DNA of 64,000 bases from Triparma columacea (Eukaryota > Sar > Bolidophyceae > Parmales > Triparmaceae): positions 1-64,000 of the forward strand of contig BRYA01000524.1 in assembly GCA_030267965.1 (NCBI GenBank). Direction: 5' to 3'. Each line of letters starts with the position of its first letter. Within the stretch, counting starts at the first letter, position 1. The notes beneath the pieces were generated by a model. That model saw only the letters and a program-made list of their open reading frames with translations, was not told the DNA's origin and made no database searches. The position numbers and the translations under genes were made by a program. This document shows, in pieces, positions 11,836-24,166 of the stretch.

Positions 11836-14800
11836 ATGGCGAAAAAGAGTAAGTGTTATCCTTCCTGTTTCGCGCCCCCCCCTTTTGCAGCATCTAACCT
11901 CCCGCATCTCTCGTCACCTTGATCTCCACTTGAATAGTTGTCCTGGATATTTTATCCTCGACATTGGGTTCCTATTTAAAGATAGATACAGATGATCTTA
12001 AGGTATCTCTCTTCAAAGGAGTCATCCATCTTAAGAATGTTGAGGGGAAAATCGATGGTTGGAACTCGGATCTTATGGAGGTAAGATAGTTCGTCGGAGT
12101 CTGATGGAGATGATAGAGCCCTCCTCCCAAGGCCACTTAATCAGTTCCATAAGTCTCTGTGTTCACTCCCACCCCGCTCTAATCCCCGCATAGTCCAATC
12201 CGAACCTTCCCTTTAAGTTGAAACATCTCTGTGTGGACAGCATAAAGCTCTCTATACCTTGGTCGTCCCTGTACTCCAAGTCTGTGAGGATGGAGGTGAG
12301 ATGATGGTCGGGGTACATTGGAGATGTTGATCGAGTCTCCCCTAACCCCGCCCTCCCCTCCCTCGCAAAATTACAGGTGAAAGGAGTACATTTCGAGTTC
12401 ACGACCTGTTCCAATTCTTCATCTTCCCGAACCGCCTCCTACAAAGCAGACTGGGACGCTCGTCGATTGGAGCGCAACAAGATCCTATGTGACGGGATTT
12501 GGGACGTTGGTGGGGCTCAGGTAAGAACAGACGAGAAGTGAAAGTCCTGAATCAGATGATTTTACCTCTGATCGAATCGCTTTGTCTCCTACACTTTTCG
12601 CCCGGCTCGCTTCCCTCCCTGCACTGCTATACTACCCTCCTAACTCCTCGCTTGACTCGCCGCTTCACTCACAACTTCGCTCGCCGCAGCCTGGCAAAGA
12701 TTCCTTCGGGGAGCGCTTGGGGAAGAAGATTATCGAGAATTTGAAAGGTGGGTTGTCGTGGTTATGCGTGTAAAGCCGTCGCCTTTGTGTAAAGCCGTTG
12801 CCTTCACTTCTCTCCTTCTTATCCACCAAATCTCCCCCTCACCCTCACCTGCCACTCGCACACGCCCGCCCCCCACCAGTTGACGTTTCCGATGTCTCTT
12901 TAACCCTGACCCATGCACAATCACCCACCAGTCCTCCCACCCGTCCCTTTTCCGTCTCCTTCAAGTTAGACTCTCTTAACCTCTTCTCCACCGACTCTTC
13001 TGGTAAAATGTCCTTCGTCGACAAGCCCAGCGAGTCTAACATATGTTACAAGAAGCTTCTGCTCAGCGAGCTCTCCGTCTCCTCTGTTGTCGATGGGAGG
13101 GATGAGTTCCTCGTCAAGCCTTTCGACCTCTGCCTATCTTACAGCGGTACGTCGGCATCAGAGGTCGCCACTAGCACTACTCCGCTTGACATGATTTACA
13201 ACTTGGATGGAAGTATAGGTGAGAACGGCGACGCTGTATACCCCTCTTGTTGGTCGTTCCGCTCGCCGCACACTAACGAGCCCCATTCTCCTGCTCGTCT
13301 CAGCCTCCGTCCACACGGTGCTTCCCCGCGAGCTTTACTCTCGCGTCTCCCTGTTCGCGTCGCACGTCACGAGGACCGCCCCCACTGTCCCCCTCTACCC
13401 CGAGCACAGGCCCTCCGTCCCCGTGGTCGGGAACGCCAAGCTTTGGTGGAGATACGCGCTGATCTCGATAGGGAGGCTTAACAGAAGGCGCTCCTGGGTG
13501 ACATACATCCAGTTCGTCAGGCGGAGGAGGTGAGAATACGCGTCAACGCTTTACAGCCTCTTTCGTTTCGCTTCGCTCGTTTCGCTGGTCCCTTGCTAAC
13601 GTGCAGATCTTTCGGCTGCTCCCTTCCCTTGCTGTCGCAGGCTCTATATCGAAGCCTACAAGCGGCACCGCTACTCCGCGAGGAGGAAGGGGGATTACGA
13701 CGACATCTACTATAAGGATGGCGTTTTCAATTTGAGGGGGGACGAAGTTGGGGTATTGACGCTCGCCGAAAGTGAGTTGGTCGGCGACGTCAAGTATATT
13801 GTGGGGCTGTGGAGGAACACGGCTGAGCAAGGTAAGAGGGAAATATCGAGATACCGCAGGGACGACGACTTTCTCTTCTTGACATCGTCGCCCACTATCT
13901 CAACGCTTTCCGCGACTCATTGCGCTCGTCTCCGCACTTGCAGAGGGCATTGAAACTATGAAGGCCATGGCCGAGATAGCGAGCGCCGAGGCGGGAATCA
14001 AGAAGGGTAAGACGTGGTCCTCTTTCTTTTCCTCTTCCTCAAAATCGAAAGATAAAGGGAAGGGTTTGGAGAGTCAAGGGGAAGACGAACTCGCTGAGCT
14101 TGCCGAGGCTATTTTGAGCGATATGAATAGACAAACGTTGGGAAAGACCACGGTCGGTGTAAAGTTGGAACTCAACGAGCTTCTAGTTACCCTAACGGAG
14201 GGAAATACGGAATTCGGAAAAGTTCAGGTGCAGAGGGTGAGGTGTGGATATGTTAGTGAAGGAAGGTGAGCATCGACGAGGAACGCAACGTACGAGCGCG
14301 GACATCTCACGCATCACCCCACCCCCTTTTGCGATTCGCTTCGCTCATCGCATCGCAGTGTTGAATCCACTGCGACGCTTGGTAGCTTCACGGTTCAGGA
14401 CGGAGGAGGGAAGAAGGTCGTAAGCCCGAATGATTCCTCTGAGGAGGAGCTTGTTTGGGTGAAGCACCAAGTGAAGGGGAACAGGGACGAGATGGCAACC
14501 AATATCGGGCTCGGGGGAATTGAGGTCTTGTGCGACGTCGGATTCGCCAAGCGCGCGCTTGACTGGTTTCAAGTAGATGATGGTCTTAGAACTGCTCCTG
14601 TCGAGTATGACGCTGACGAAGTGGTGGCTCCGTCCCCTGAGATTCTTGAAAATACTTTGGCGCCTGGAGAGTTTGACGCTTTTTTTGATGCCGATGATGT
14701 TGCAATCAGAGGTGACATTGGAGTGACGTCTTGGGGGGTAGAGAGAAGTATGAGGGAAGCGTGGAGGTCGAAGGTTAGCAAGGTGAGAATGAATCAGCTC

Positions 14801-17800
14801 CCATTACATATATCGCTGGGAGCGTACTTCGCTTCGCCTTGCCGACTAACACAACTATTTCCACGACTTCCTTTGCTCTTCGCAGAATATCACCCATGAT
14901 ATTTCCCTCCTCCTCCAGGCCCCCACCCTGATTTTTCCTCATCCCGACAACGGATGCAACGTTGTCCTTGATATGGGTCGATTCAAGCTGACCAACAAGG
15001 AGACGGACACGGAGGAGGTGAAGGGCATCATGGCCAAAGAGGGGGTCTCATCGGACGCGTGGGAGGAGGTGAGTAAGGATGAGTAAAGGAACAACTCAAA
15101 AATGTTAGATTCTAACGCTTAACGCTAACGCAACGAACTATTTGCTCGTCGCAGTTCGCTCTGAAGCTGACTGACTTCGCTCTCATTCTGGACTCAAACG
15201 GCCACCGCAAAGCCCTCCTTTCTCCCGCCACGTCCATTATCAATGTCGGTGTTGAGAAGAAAACGTCGAGCAAAGGAGTTCTCGCATGTGCTGGCTTGAT
15301 CGAGGGCTTAGATATTCATGTCGACACTGAGGCATGGGAGGTTCTCAGGGGAATTTTAGCAAGCTGGGATGAGGCTTTCTCCCCGTCCCAGCAGTCCTCG
15401 TCACTCGATGTTGACTTAGACAGCATTTCTGTTGCGTCGTCTGTTCGTGAAGGTGTGAAAGATAGGCACTTGAGGGCCGAGAAGGCCCTGGGGGTGACGA
15501 AAAATCAGAGCAGCGAGGTTGTTGTTGTCGGAGTCTTCAGCTTGCCTACTATAGTGATGTCCCTTTCTCCAGCCGCTGGGAAGTCGATATCTATGTCCCT
15601 CAAGGGATTGTCGTCTGCAGTAAGATTCGATGGAACTTGGGCGACAGTAGAGGGAGCGATGGGAGGGGTTAAGGTGTCTTGGACAGATGATGGTACAAAA
15701 TACACGCTTGTGGAAAGCGGAGGAGGGAGCACCGATAAACTGGTCAGCATCAAAGTTGTACGCAATGAGAGGCTCGATGAAACGGATATTATTGCAAGGT
15801 TCGAAAGCATGCAGGTCAACTATAATGCAGAGAGGGTCAAAGAGATACTTGGGTGCCTTGCGAAACTTAAGGGCGGCGAAAGGCAAGAAATATCATCCCC
15901 ACCGTCCCCTCTAGCTTCTTGGAGACAGAGTCCGACCAGGAGAAGCGGCATGATGGCTTCAGTCTCGAGTATACCAGTGGTGGGGACTGGGATTGTTGGT
16001 GGCATTGGTATTGTCTCAAACTCTGACAACTCTAAAGCCAACAAGACGGTCTTTAGGATAAAAGCCGAGCTCAAAACCTTGACGTTGCACCTCAATAGCG
16101 TGTTGGACGACGAGCTTCTCTTCGGTATGACGATGTCCTCTCTGAGTGCTGACATGTCCAAGGAGGGAGATGAAGAATTAGCAGCAATCATGAGCCTCGG
16201 AGACTTTCAAATTTTCACTGACGCGCAGAACGAGAGGGTAAACGAAGGTAAGAATGAGAGAAATTCGACAAAGCATAGTCACGACCTTTTATAGCGTCAA
16301 CTCCCTTGCCTCTTGGACACCACGATTTGAGCCCCCCGCCCCCTAACTCAACCCTTACGGCGACTCGCCTTTTCTCATCACTTCGCTTGCCGCAGATTGG
16401 AGGAACATTTTTGGCACCACTTCTAACTCGGAAGAAAGCTCCAGCTTACTCTTGAAGGTCGCATTTTACAAGGGGAAGAAGAACTGGGAAAAGAATGTCA
16501 TGGGGGGTGATTCGAACGCACTTCTAGACGACTCGGACCTAGCAGTTCTAGAAAAGCGGGACTTTAAGCTGTTCGATAACTGCAGCACCTTCTGCTACGT
16601 TGAGTTTGGTGCGATAACCGTTGTTCATATTCAGGCACAGATCCTTGCACTCGTCGATTACTTGCAGGGCGGGGTTCTTGGGGTGCTCTTTCCTTCTGAC
16701 ACTTCGGGGGCGATTGAAGTGGAAAGCAGTCAAGCTGGGAAGACTGGAGAGGGTCTATTCAAGGTCCGCAGCAACACTGTACGATTAGTGATGCCGACTT
16801 CACCCTCTTCTAGCGAGAAGATTGAGCTCAACCTCGAAGGGATGCACGTCTTGCATCATATCTTGCCAGACGAGGCGGGTGGAATGACAAAGGGGAGTCT
16901 TGGGGAGGTCATGCTAGTAAACAACGCCCAAGAAAACATGTGCAAGGAGAGGATTTCAATCTCTCTGGACGTTACCCTCCCACCTCCGATGGCCAAGACA
17001 CGGACAGCAGTTGTCAAGGTTGGAATAAGAGATGTGAATCTTGTGCTTACACACAAAGTGTACCAATGCCTCATGTCGGTGGTCGACTTTAACTTGACGA
17101 GCGAGGTGAGAATAGCTCCTTCTTCAGAACATTATCTCCCTAAATATTCTAACCAAATATCTCAAAAATTCCGTGACTCTCGCTTCCTTCGTCGCAGGAT
17201 ACAGCGTTGAGGGCGTCCAGCGATACACATCGTGGTGGGTTCAATACGACAAGGAGGACACACGCTGGTACTGACATCAACGAAGGCAATTCGATGGATC
17301 TTAAGCTCAATTTACATCTCGGTTCTCTATCTGTCGAGCTCTTCGACGACTTTGGGGGGAGAATTTGCAAAGTTGCAGGTAAGACACGCTCTTGAAGACC
17401 TTATCCGATGTCTGCGGTCCCAAATTACTCGTCTCAACCACCCAACTCGTCAATTATAATTGCACGGCGTCGATTTGCTCCCCGCAGCTCGGAAAACTCT
17501 AATTTCGTCTTTGAAGGACGTTAAAAACGCCACCATGACAACCAATATGACGTTGGTTGGATTAGACATTGTCGGGGGGGGTATGGTCGATGGTCAAACT
17601 TGTGATCTAAGCTTCTTCACAAGAGACCCTGAGGCTGCCGATGATGGCGGAGGGTTGTTCAGGCTAGTGCACGTTTCCAAGGGAGGGGAAAACAGCAGCG
17701 AAATTGACATTCACGTCAACAGTCCAAGGATAAAGGTCCTGCCTGAACTCATCAACGCAATGACAATGTGGGCGACCGTGGAGAGGAAGGAGAGCGGAAA

Positions 17801-20800
17801 TGAGGTTGATGGAACACCTCAGGACTCAAAACAGACAATCAATTTTGTGAGCAGCGGCTGCAGACTCGAACTCGTGCAGAAGAACAGCGCGATCAAATTT
17901 GCAGAAAGCACTCTCGAGGTCTGTGGGGACTTGCAGGTTACCTACACCACGCAGAGGGGGAGGAACTACAGGGGCAATTCTTCTCACTTGAGGGCCCAAA
18001 ATTTGGAGGTTATCAATGTCAGCTGTGATGACGGAGGAAGGGTTCAGATCATTGAACCTGTCGGTCTCGAGCTTCAATTCCAGAAAAGAGAAGTCAATGG
18101 AGGGGGGGACGAGGCAAGAAGGGATGAGACCAAGGTTAATTTCTGCAGCGATGTCGGGATGGATGTGAAGTTGAGCATGAGGGATTTGTTAGCGATGATC
18201 AGGGTGCTAGATTCGTTGAGCGTGATTGGAAATGAGAAGGAACAGACTTGGGGCGAGGAAGGGGAAGGTGAGAAAGGATGAGAATGGAACCAACTCCATA
18301 AGTTGGGGCTTTACGGGCATCGCCTTACCAACTATGGAAACTCGCTTCTCTCTTTTCTCGTCGCAGAAGGTGAACTTAAGCGACTCGTGGAGGAACTTGA
18401 GAGGAACAGGGCGGAAACGATATCGGAGGATGACACCCAGAGCCTCAGTAGCCTCAGTAGCGGTTCACGCTCAAACTCGCGAAACAATTCCACAACGAGT
18501 TTGGCAAGTTTGGCTAGTCTGTCAAATCTAGAGCAGCTCAAAGCTGAGCAGAAGAAGTTGGAGGGACCGGGAGTGAAGGTTTTTGATTTCAATGGGACAA
18601 TACCGAACGTAACCTTGACTTTCATTGACGATGTAAGGGTCCCCACCCCTGTACTCAAAGCAGAGCTCCAGCAAGTCATCGTAGGTGGCGACATTTGCAA
18701 ACTCGCTGAAGGAGAAGGGGGGTGGACCGGTGTCCTACACGTCGACGGTGAAGTTAAGGGTGAAGGTTGGGGCGGAGATGGATGGAAAAACGTCCTCGTC
18801 GAGCCGTGGAGGGTGACGTTGACTGGAAGCAGGCAAGATAATCGTAGTGGGACGGGTGTCGAGAGGGAGAAAGAGGAGCTAAGGGAGGATGGGGTTGGGG
18901 AAATGATTACAAAGATCGGCCTTGATGCGGGCGCTATGAAATGTGTCGTAGACGACCAACTCTTGAAGAACATCAGTGGTGCCATCGAAGGTTGGAACAA
19001 CCTCGTTGAGATAGGGGAAATTGAGGAGGTCAAGGCGTACGAGATTAAGAATGAAACAGAGGCGAGGATTGGCGTATACAAAAAGACGGAGGAAGGAGCG
19101 GGGGGGGTGGTGGCGAGTTTCAACGTGGAAGCTGGAGAGAGCAGGGGGTTCAGCTACGACCAGCGGAGAGGGAAGGGCCTCGGCGTTCGGAGATTGTACG
19201 GGACGGATGTCCTTGAGCTGAGGGGGCTAGAAGTCAGCGTTAGGGACGGGAGCGTGCTCAAGTTGGAGAACGTCGATGTTATGAAAACGCACATCTTTCA
19301 AGGAATCCATGGGACAACTGTTGTCGTGGTCGAAAAGACTCTGGGGGAGATGGGGGCGCTCACGAGGGTGACTGTGAGGAATCTTGCCGTTGTAAGGAAC
19401 GACTGCCAGTGGATGGAATTTGCAATCGGAGTTAAGACAGCGGGAAAGGAGGAGTGGGGAGGGAGCAGGGGGGCAGTTGCAGCTGGAGGAGCCCTGGGAG
19501 TCAATAAGTCGCGCCTGGGGATCATGGAGCCAGAACGAGGCGGGGCAGAGGGACGCTCGAGGGAGGAAGTTCCATTTCTGCTTTTCAAGCCAATGACAAA
19601 CGTCGAGGGCCTGATCGGAGCAGTACGGATTCCTAGCGTCGCCAATGTGGCTATGATGGAGGATGTTGAACTTGCGGTGTTGTGCAAGCGAGACGAGGAG
19701 GGTCACGAGAGGTCAGGGGATGTTATGGTGGTCTCCGTTGTGTTGAAAAGGAGAGGGTTCAGTCGGGGAATTAACGGTGTAGATTTGTGCTTGCGTCCAA
19801 GGATGGTGATAAGAAATGGTCTCGACATGATGGTTGGGATCCGCACGCCGATGCCTCACACCTACTCCGGTAAAATGAGCGTGCATAACGACATGGATTA
19901 CCACACTGTCAATAACGGCTCGTTCGTGGAGTGCTACACAAACGGGAGGGGTATTGCTGTGAGCATCAGGAACGAAATGGAGATCGTTGTTGGTACGGAC
20001 ACGGGGTGGGTGGAGGGAGAGTGGGTCGACCTTGACATTGAGGGGGCAAAAGGTAACAGAGCTAGCATTGCTGGAAGGGTGGTGGGCGAGGACAATGATG
20101 TAGGCAGCCCAGCAGAGGACACTTTCGAACTTCCTCTTGTTGGCGGGGGAGGGGGGATCGAGTTCAGAATGAAGGCGTTGAAGGGAAGTAGGACGGGTTT
20201 CGACCTCGTCGCTGAGAACTACATAAGCGACAGAACGGGCCTCGGTTATACGGTCACTAGGAAACGTGGGGGTATCATGGGCATGTGGGTAAACAGAGAC
20301 GGCGAGAATAGGGGGATCCTGCCTATGAATTTGCAAGAGGAGATTCAGATCACCAAGCTAGGTTTGGGCGGAGAGTTGAAGACGACGGTTCCGTTTACAA
20401 TGTCTGACGTCGCAGTGTCCACAAGAGGGGGGCTCGATAGCTCTTTGATCGGCTGGGAGAATGGAAGAATTAGGGGCGGAGTTTGCTGCTACAGGGACTT
20501 GGCCAACGGCGATCTCATCGTTATACCGCACTGCAAGTTTCTCAACCAAACTGGTAAAACAGTCTTCATGGAAGAGTCGAATAGCCAGGCGTCAGCGAGG
20601 GTAGAAGACGACACGGAGTTCGTCATCGCCGAGAGCGGCGGATCGATGATCATGACCTTCAGAGTTGAGGGTGTGGGAACTGCGGGGCCATCGAGGGTCA
20701 AGGGGGTCGGCACTGTCGTTGTGCAAATAAGGGATGACGCAAATTGCGTCGTCGGTGCTGTCAGGGTCGATACGTTTAGCGGAGGGAAATACGCGAGGGT

Positions 20801-22500
20801 CATTGGGAGGGTGAAGATGTGGAGGAGGGGCAGGGGGCAGGGGGGGGGGGGGGGAGGGGACGTTGTCAAGATGCGAGTCAATTTCAAGGGGGGCGAATTT
20901 AGATTCAACGGAAGGGTCGAGGATGGCGGTGGGGCGGGAACAGCAAAGGGGGGGGCGGAGGAGGAGAAGAGGGAGGGAGCCCTAGATTTGTTCTCACTCC
21001 CGACTGCTTCAGATCCTCGACCTGAGGCAGGAAAGTTGCCACCTAAGCCTCCTGTGGGAAGGGCCGGGAGGAGGGATATAATGACTGTCAAGGTCGTGGG
21101 GGTGATTGTGGAGTTCACGAGAGTGTTCAAGAAGGGAAGGCAAGGAGGGAGTGGAGACGGAACCTTGGGTTGGGACATCAAGTCGAAACTGACGCTGGCT
21201 GTCGGCAATCTCCAGCTTCTAGATGAGAATGCGGCCTCAGAGTACCGGCACGTTATCCGTCCCCTGACGAGGAGTAATCGCTTCCTCGAATTAGTGGTCT
21301 GCTACACTGGAGCCATAACTGCCCCTCTCGTTGTGGTGGACAGTCTGGGGTTCAAGGTTTACCCCGATGTTGCATTTGAGACGTCTGAGGATTTCGCTTG
21401 GCGGGCAGTTGATTTTTTCGGCTGTTTCAACACCAAGAAGAATAAGGGGGGGGGAGGTGGTGGACTTCGGGAGTACTGTGATGGGCACAGCCAGCAACTA
21501 TACCACTTCAAGTACGTTGGGATGGGCCCGATCAGGCTGCTCGTCAGCTTCAAGCGTAAGCCCGATCGGGCGAGGTACGAGGGGTCCATGTCTGGAAATG
21601 GGGCGCTCATCAAGTACTGCACGACTAGGCTCAAGTTCTCGTTGACGTCGGCGAAGCTGAACTTCAAAGGCCACGAGAGCAGGGACGTTAAGGGCCCGTC
21701 GAGTGCCCTCGCCGAAGTCGTTCAGGCTGCTTACTTGCAGCAGATCAAGGCTAAGTGGTCCACCATTGTCAGCTCAGTCAGCCTGCAGCAATGGAAGGAC
21801 CTGGCGGGGAGGGAGGAGGGGGGGGAGGAGTACGAGCAGGGGGACGTACTCAGGGTCGTGGGAACAGTCGCGGGGAAGGGGGTGGGGAACGGGATGGAGA
21901 AGGGAGCTGGGGGGATCGCGGATGCGTTCTCGGGGGGGGTAGGAAAGGCGGGGGATGGGATCGAGTCGGGACTCAGGAAAGTCGGGCTGGGGGAATTAGG
22001 GAAAGGTGTCAATAACGTTGCGAGCGGACTGGGCGATGGGGTTGGAAACGTGGCTATCGGGTTTGGGAAGGGGGCGGGAGGGTTGGTGAAAGGAGTCGGG
22101 CAGGGAGCCGGACAGGTAAGAAGAGGAAGGAGGAGAAGAGATATTTACCATTGCAAATCTTCTGACACTATCTATATCTCGCTCCGCGTTGCAGGTACTG
22201 GGGGGGGTAGCGGGAGGAATTGGTAAAATTGGGGGGGGTCTGAGGAAGGGGGTGTTGGAGGGAGATGGGGATGGCCTACTTGAGGGAATAGGGGACGGTG
22301 CGAAGAGCGTAGTCGTAGGGCTGGGAGGGGGCGTTGAGACTGCAGTTACTGGGGTGGCGGATGGGCTGTTGAACGTGGGGGGGGGGCTGTGGAAGGGAGT
22401 CAGGAGCATTGGGAAGGGAATCCAAAATGCAAACGAAGGAAGGGATAAAGATAAAGGAAAGCTCAGTAAAAGGAGCGGGGGCAAAGGGTGGTTCGGTTAG
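11836..22500 (+). CDS. VPS13: VPS13-like bridge lipid-transfer protein (2,987 aa, 17 exons)
   Basis: Exons: 11836-11848, 11938-12080, 12194-12295, 12377-12520, 12690-12747, 12880-13218, 13304-13529, 13641-13831, 13944-14265, 14359-14782, 14886-15068, 15155-16247, 16396-17105, 17198-17378, 17488-18267, 18367-22115, 22195-22500; total 8,964 bp. The N-terminus (MAKKIVLDILSSTLGSYLKI then LFKGVIHLKNVEG) is a chorein-type start created by splicing the 13-bp first exon. RPSVPVVGNAKLWWRYAL fits the VPS13 N-terminal region. The middle is beta-rich and repetitive, as expected of the lipid groove. A VAB-like region starts near residue 2112 (PRMVIRNGLDMMVGI). The C-terminus from about 2800 is a glycine-rich amphipathic repeat (GVGNGMEKGAGGI, GLGDGVGNV), typical of VPS13/ATG2 tails. 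Expected to move phospholipid between organelle membranes. Assignment to a VPS13 subtype is not possible by eye. Confidence 0.85.
14266..14358 (+). repeat. Representative introner-like intron (VPS13 gene)
   Basis: A 93-bp intron with GAGGAACGCAACG in its body and a 3' end containing CGCTTCGCTCATCGC before the acceptor. It shares the block with introns of at least five other genes in the window. Confidence 0.7.
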
Positions 22501-23052
22501 GTAAGGGTTTCCGTGTGTCGTGATAGAAAGGAGAGCGAAGGGTGGGCAAAGGGAACATAAGAGAACCTGAGTGTATATAAGAACCTGGTCTTGTTCCGAT
22601 TTATTTGTTCCGATTTTTTTACCCAAGCAAGTATTTTATTTCCAGAAGAAGTAAGGAATTAAGAAGGTGGCGTCCGTCTTGGTAATCTGTATCCCCTCAA
22701 TGTGTTGTTGTATTGTTGTATGTATATAGACTTTGTATTGTTATTGGAGAATAAGAGGGAAGAAAAGGAAGCACAGAATGTCATGACGTGAGAAAGTCAG
22801 AGAGATATCTTCCATTTTCTTCAATTCCTACACGATTATCTCATTGTTGTCGTTATATTATTGTATAACTTCCATTTCTTGTCTCAATTATATGACTATA
22901 GTGAAGCTAAATGATCATATTATGATGAAAATGGGAGACAAATAAAGGCAACGAGCGGTTCATGTTAAAAGCCTGTCAAATTTACCTCGAATTTTAGGCA
23001 CTATTATACTGAGGAGCTCACACACATTCGTTTCACAACCACAACCACAAAG
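22501..23052. other. Intergenic 552 bp, promoter region of the superoxide dismutase gene
   Basis: This is noticeably A/T-richer than the flanking exons, with tracts such as ATTTTTTTACCC and TATATAGA near 22610-22735. It should hold the VPS13 gene's 3' end and the SOD promoter, whose 5' untranslated region precedes the ATG at 23053. No RNA gene or mobile element was recognised. Confidence 0.5.
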
Positions 23053-23988
23053 ATGATCTCCCGTGTATCCTCATCAGTTGTACGTAGAGTGGCAAACCGC
23101 TCTTTTGCAGCTGCTGCATCAAGCCCCGCAGGTGAGCATTGATCTGAGAAGAGTACAGAAGGGAGCAAGTGGTTGACGTGTCTTCGATTAACTAAAACTG
23201 TGGTTGGACCGCTTTGGAAACTATCTCACCCTCCCTCTAACCTCCAGTTCTCCCCGAGCTGGCTCACCCTTACTCTGCTTATGAGCCCAACATTTCCGCG
23301 ACCATCATGGAGATCCACCACTCCAAGCACCACGCCACCTACGTCAACAACCTCAACGCGAACCTCGAGGCCGCCGAAAAGGCCGCCCAGGACGGTGACG
23401 CCAGCAAGTTAATTTCCCTTGCTCCTGCCATCAAGTTTAACGGTGGAGGTCACATCAACCACACTCTGTTCTGGGAGAACCTTTGCCCTCCCTCTGCCTA
23501 CGCTGCCCCCGCAGGCAAGCTCCTCTCAGAGATCGAGTCCGCCTTTGGTTCTTTTGACGCGATGAAGTCGGAGATGTCTGCCAAGACTGTAGCCGTTCAG
23601 GGCTCAGGGTGGGGATGGCTTGGCTACAACACCGCGACCAAGAAGGTGAGTGGTGGGGGGGGGGGGGGGGATGGAAAGGTCGGCAGGAGTGGGCTATGAA
23701 ATTGCTGCCCAAATTCTCTTTCCCCCCCATTCCCTACTCTGTCTCTGACCCCCTTTCCGTCCCCCTTCCCCCTCCCCACACAAAACACTCCACCAGTTGG
23801 AGATTGCGACCTGCGCCAACCAGGACCCCCTCGAGGCCACCACCGGTCTCAAGCCCATCGTCGGGATTGACGTCTGGGAGCACGCTTACTACCTGCAGTA
23901 CAAGAACGTCAGGCCTGACTACGTTAACGCTATCTGGGATGTCATTGACTGGAAGGTTGCTGGGGAGAGACTTGAGGCTGCCATGTAA
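23053..23988 (+). CDS. SOD2: Mitochondrial manganese superoxide dismutase (222 aa)
   Basis: Exons: 23053-23131, 23248-23645, 23797-23988. The first exon encodes an Arg/Ser/Ala-rich leader ([20 protein letters not shown]), a typical mitochondrial presequence. The mature protein begins near [20 protein letters not shown]. The metal ligands are visible: His in [14 protein letters not shown], His in GHINHTLFW, and Asp plus His in [10 protein letters not shown]. The [11 protein letters not shown] signature and [19 protein letters not shown] favour Mn over Fe. It converts superoxide to hydrogen peroxide and oxygen in the mitochondrial matrix. Length is normal for the family. The second intron contains a long G-run followed by C-rich sequence. 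Confidence 0.95.
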
Positions 23989-24166
23989 CTTTTTAATTTT
24001 AGAGAGTTCGTGCCATCTACCTATAGTCGAGCCTAGAAGGGGCTGACGTGAAAGGTAAAATGCATTCTCATCCTAATATCTCCTCTCTTTTATTATTTCC
24101 TTAACCCTAAATCCCTCAACCCCCCCCCCCCTTTCCCACCAACGTCTTACATCTCCTCTCGCCCCT

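Noticed and set aside
22810..22960. Possible tRNA or small RNA gene in the gap before the SOD gene
   Set aside because: No cloverleaf, box A/B pair or other RNA-gene signature could be made out by eye.
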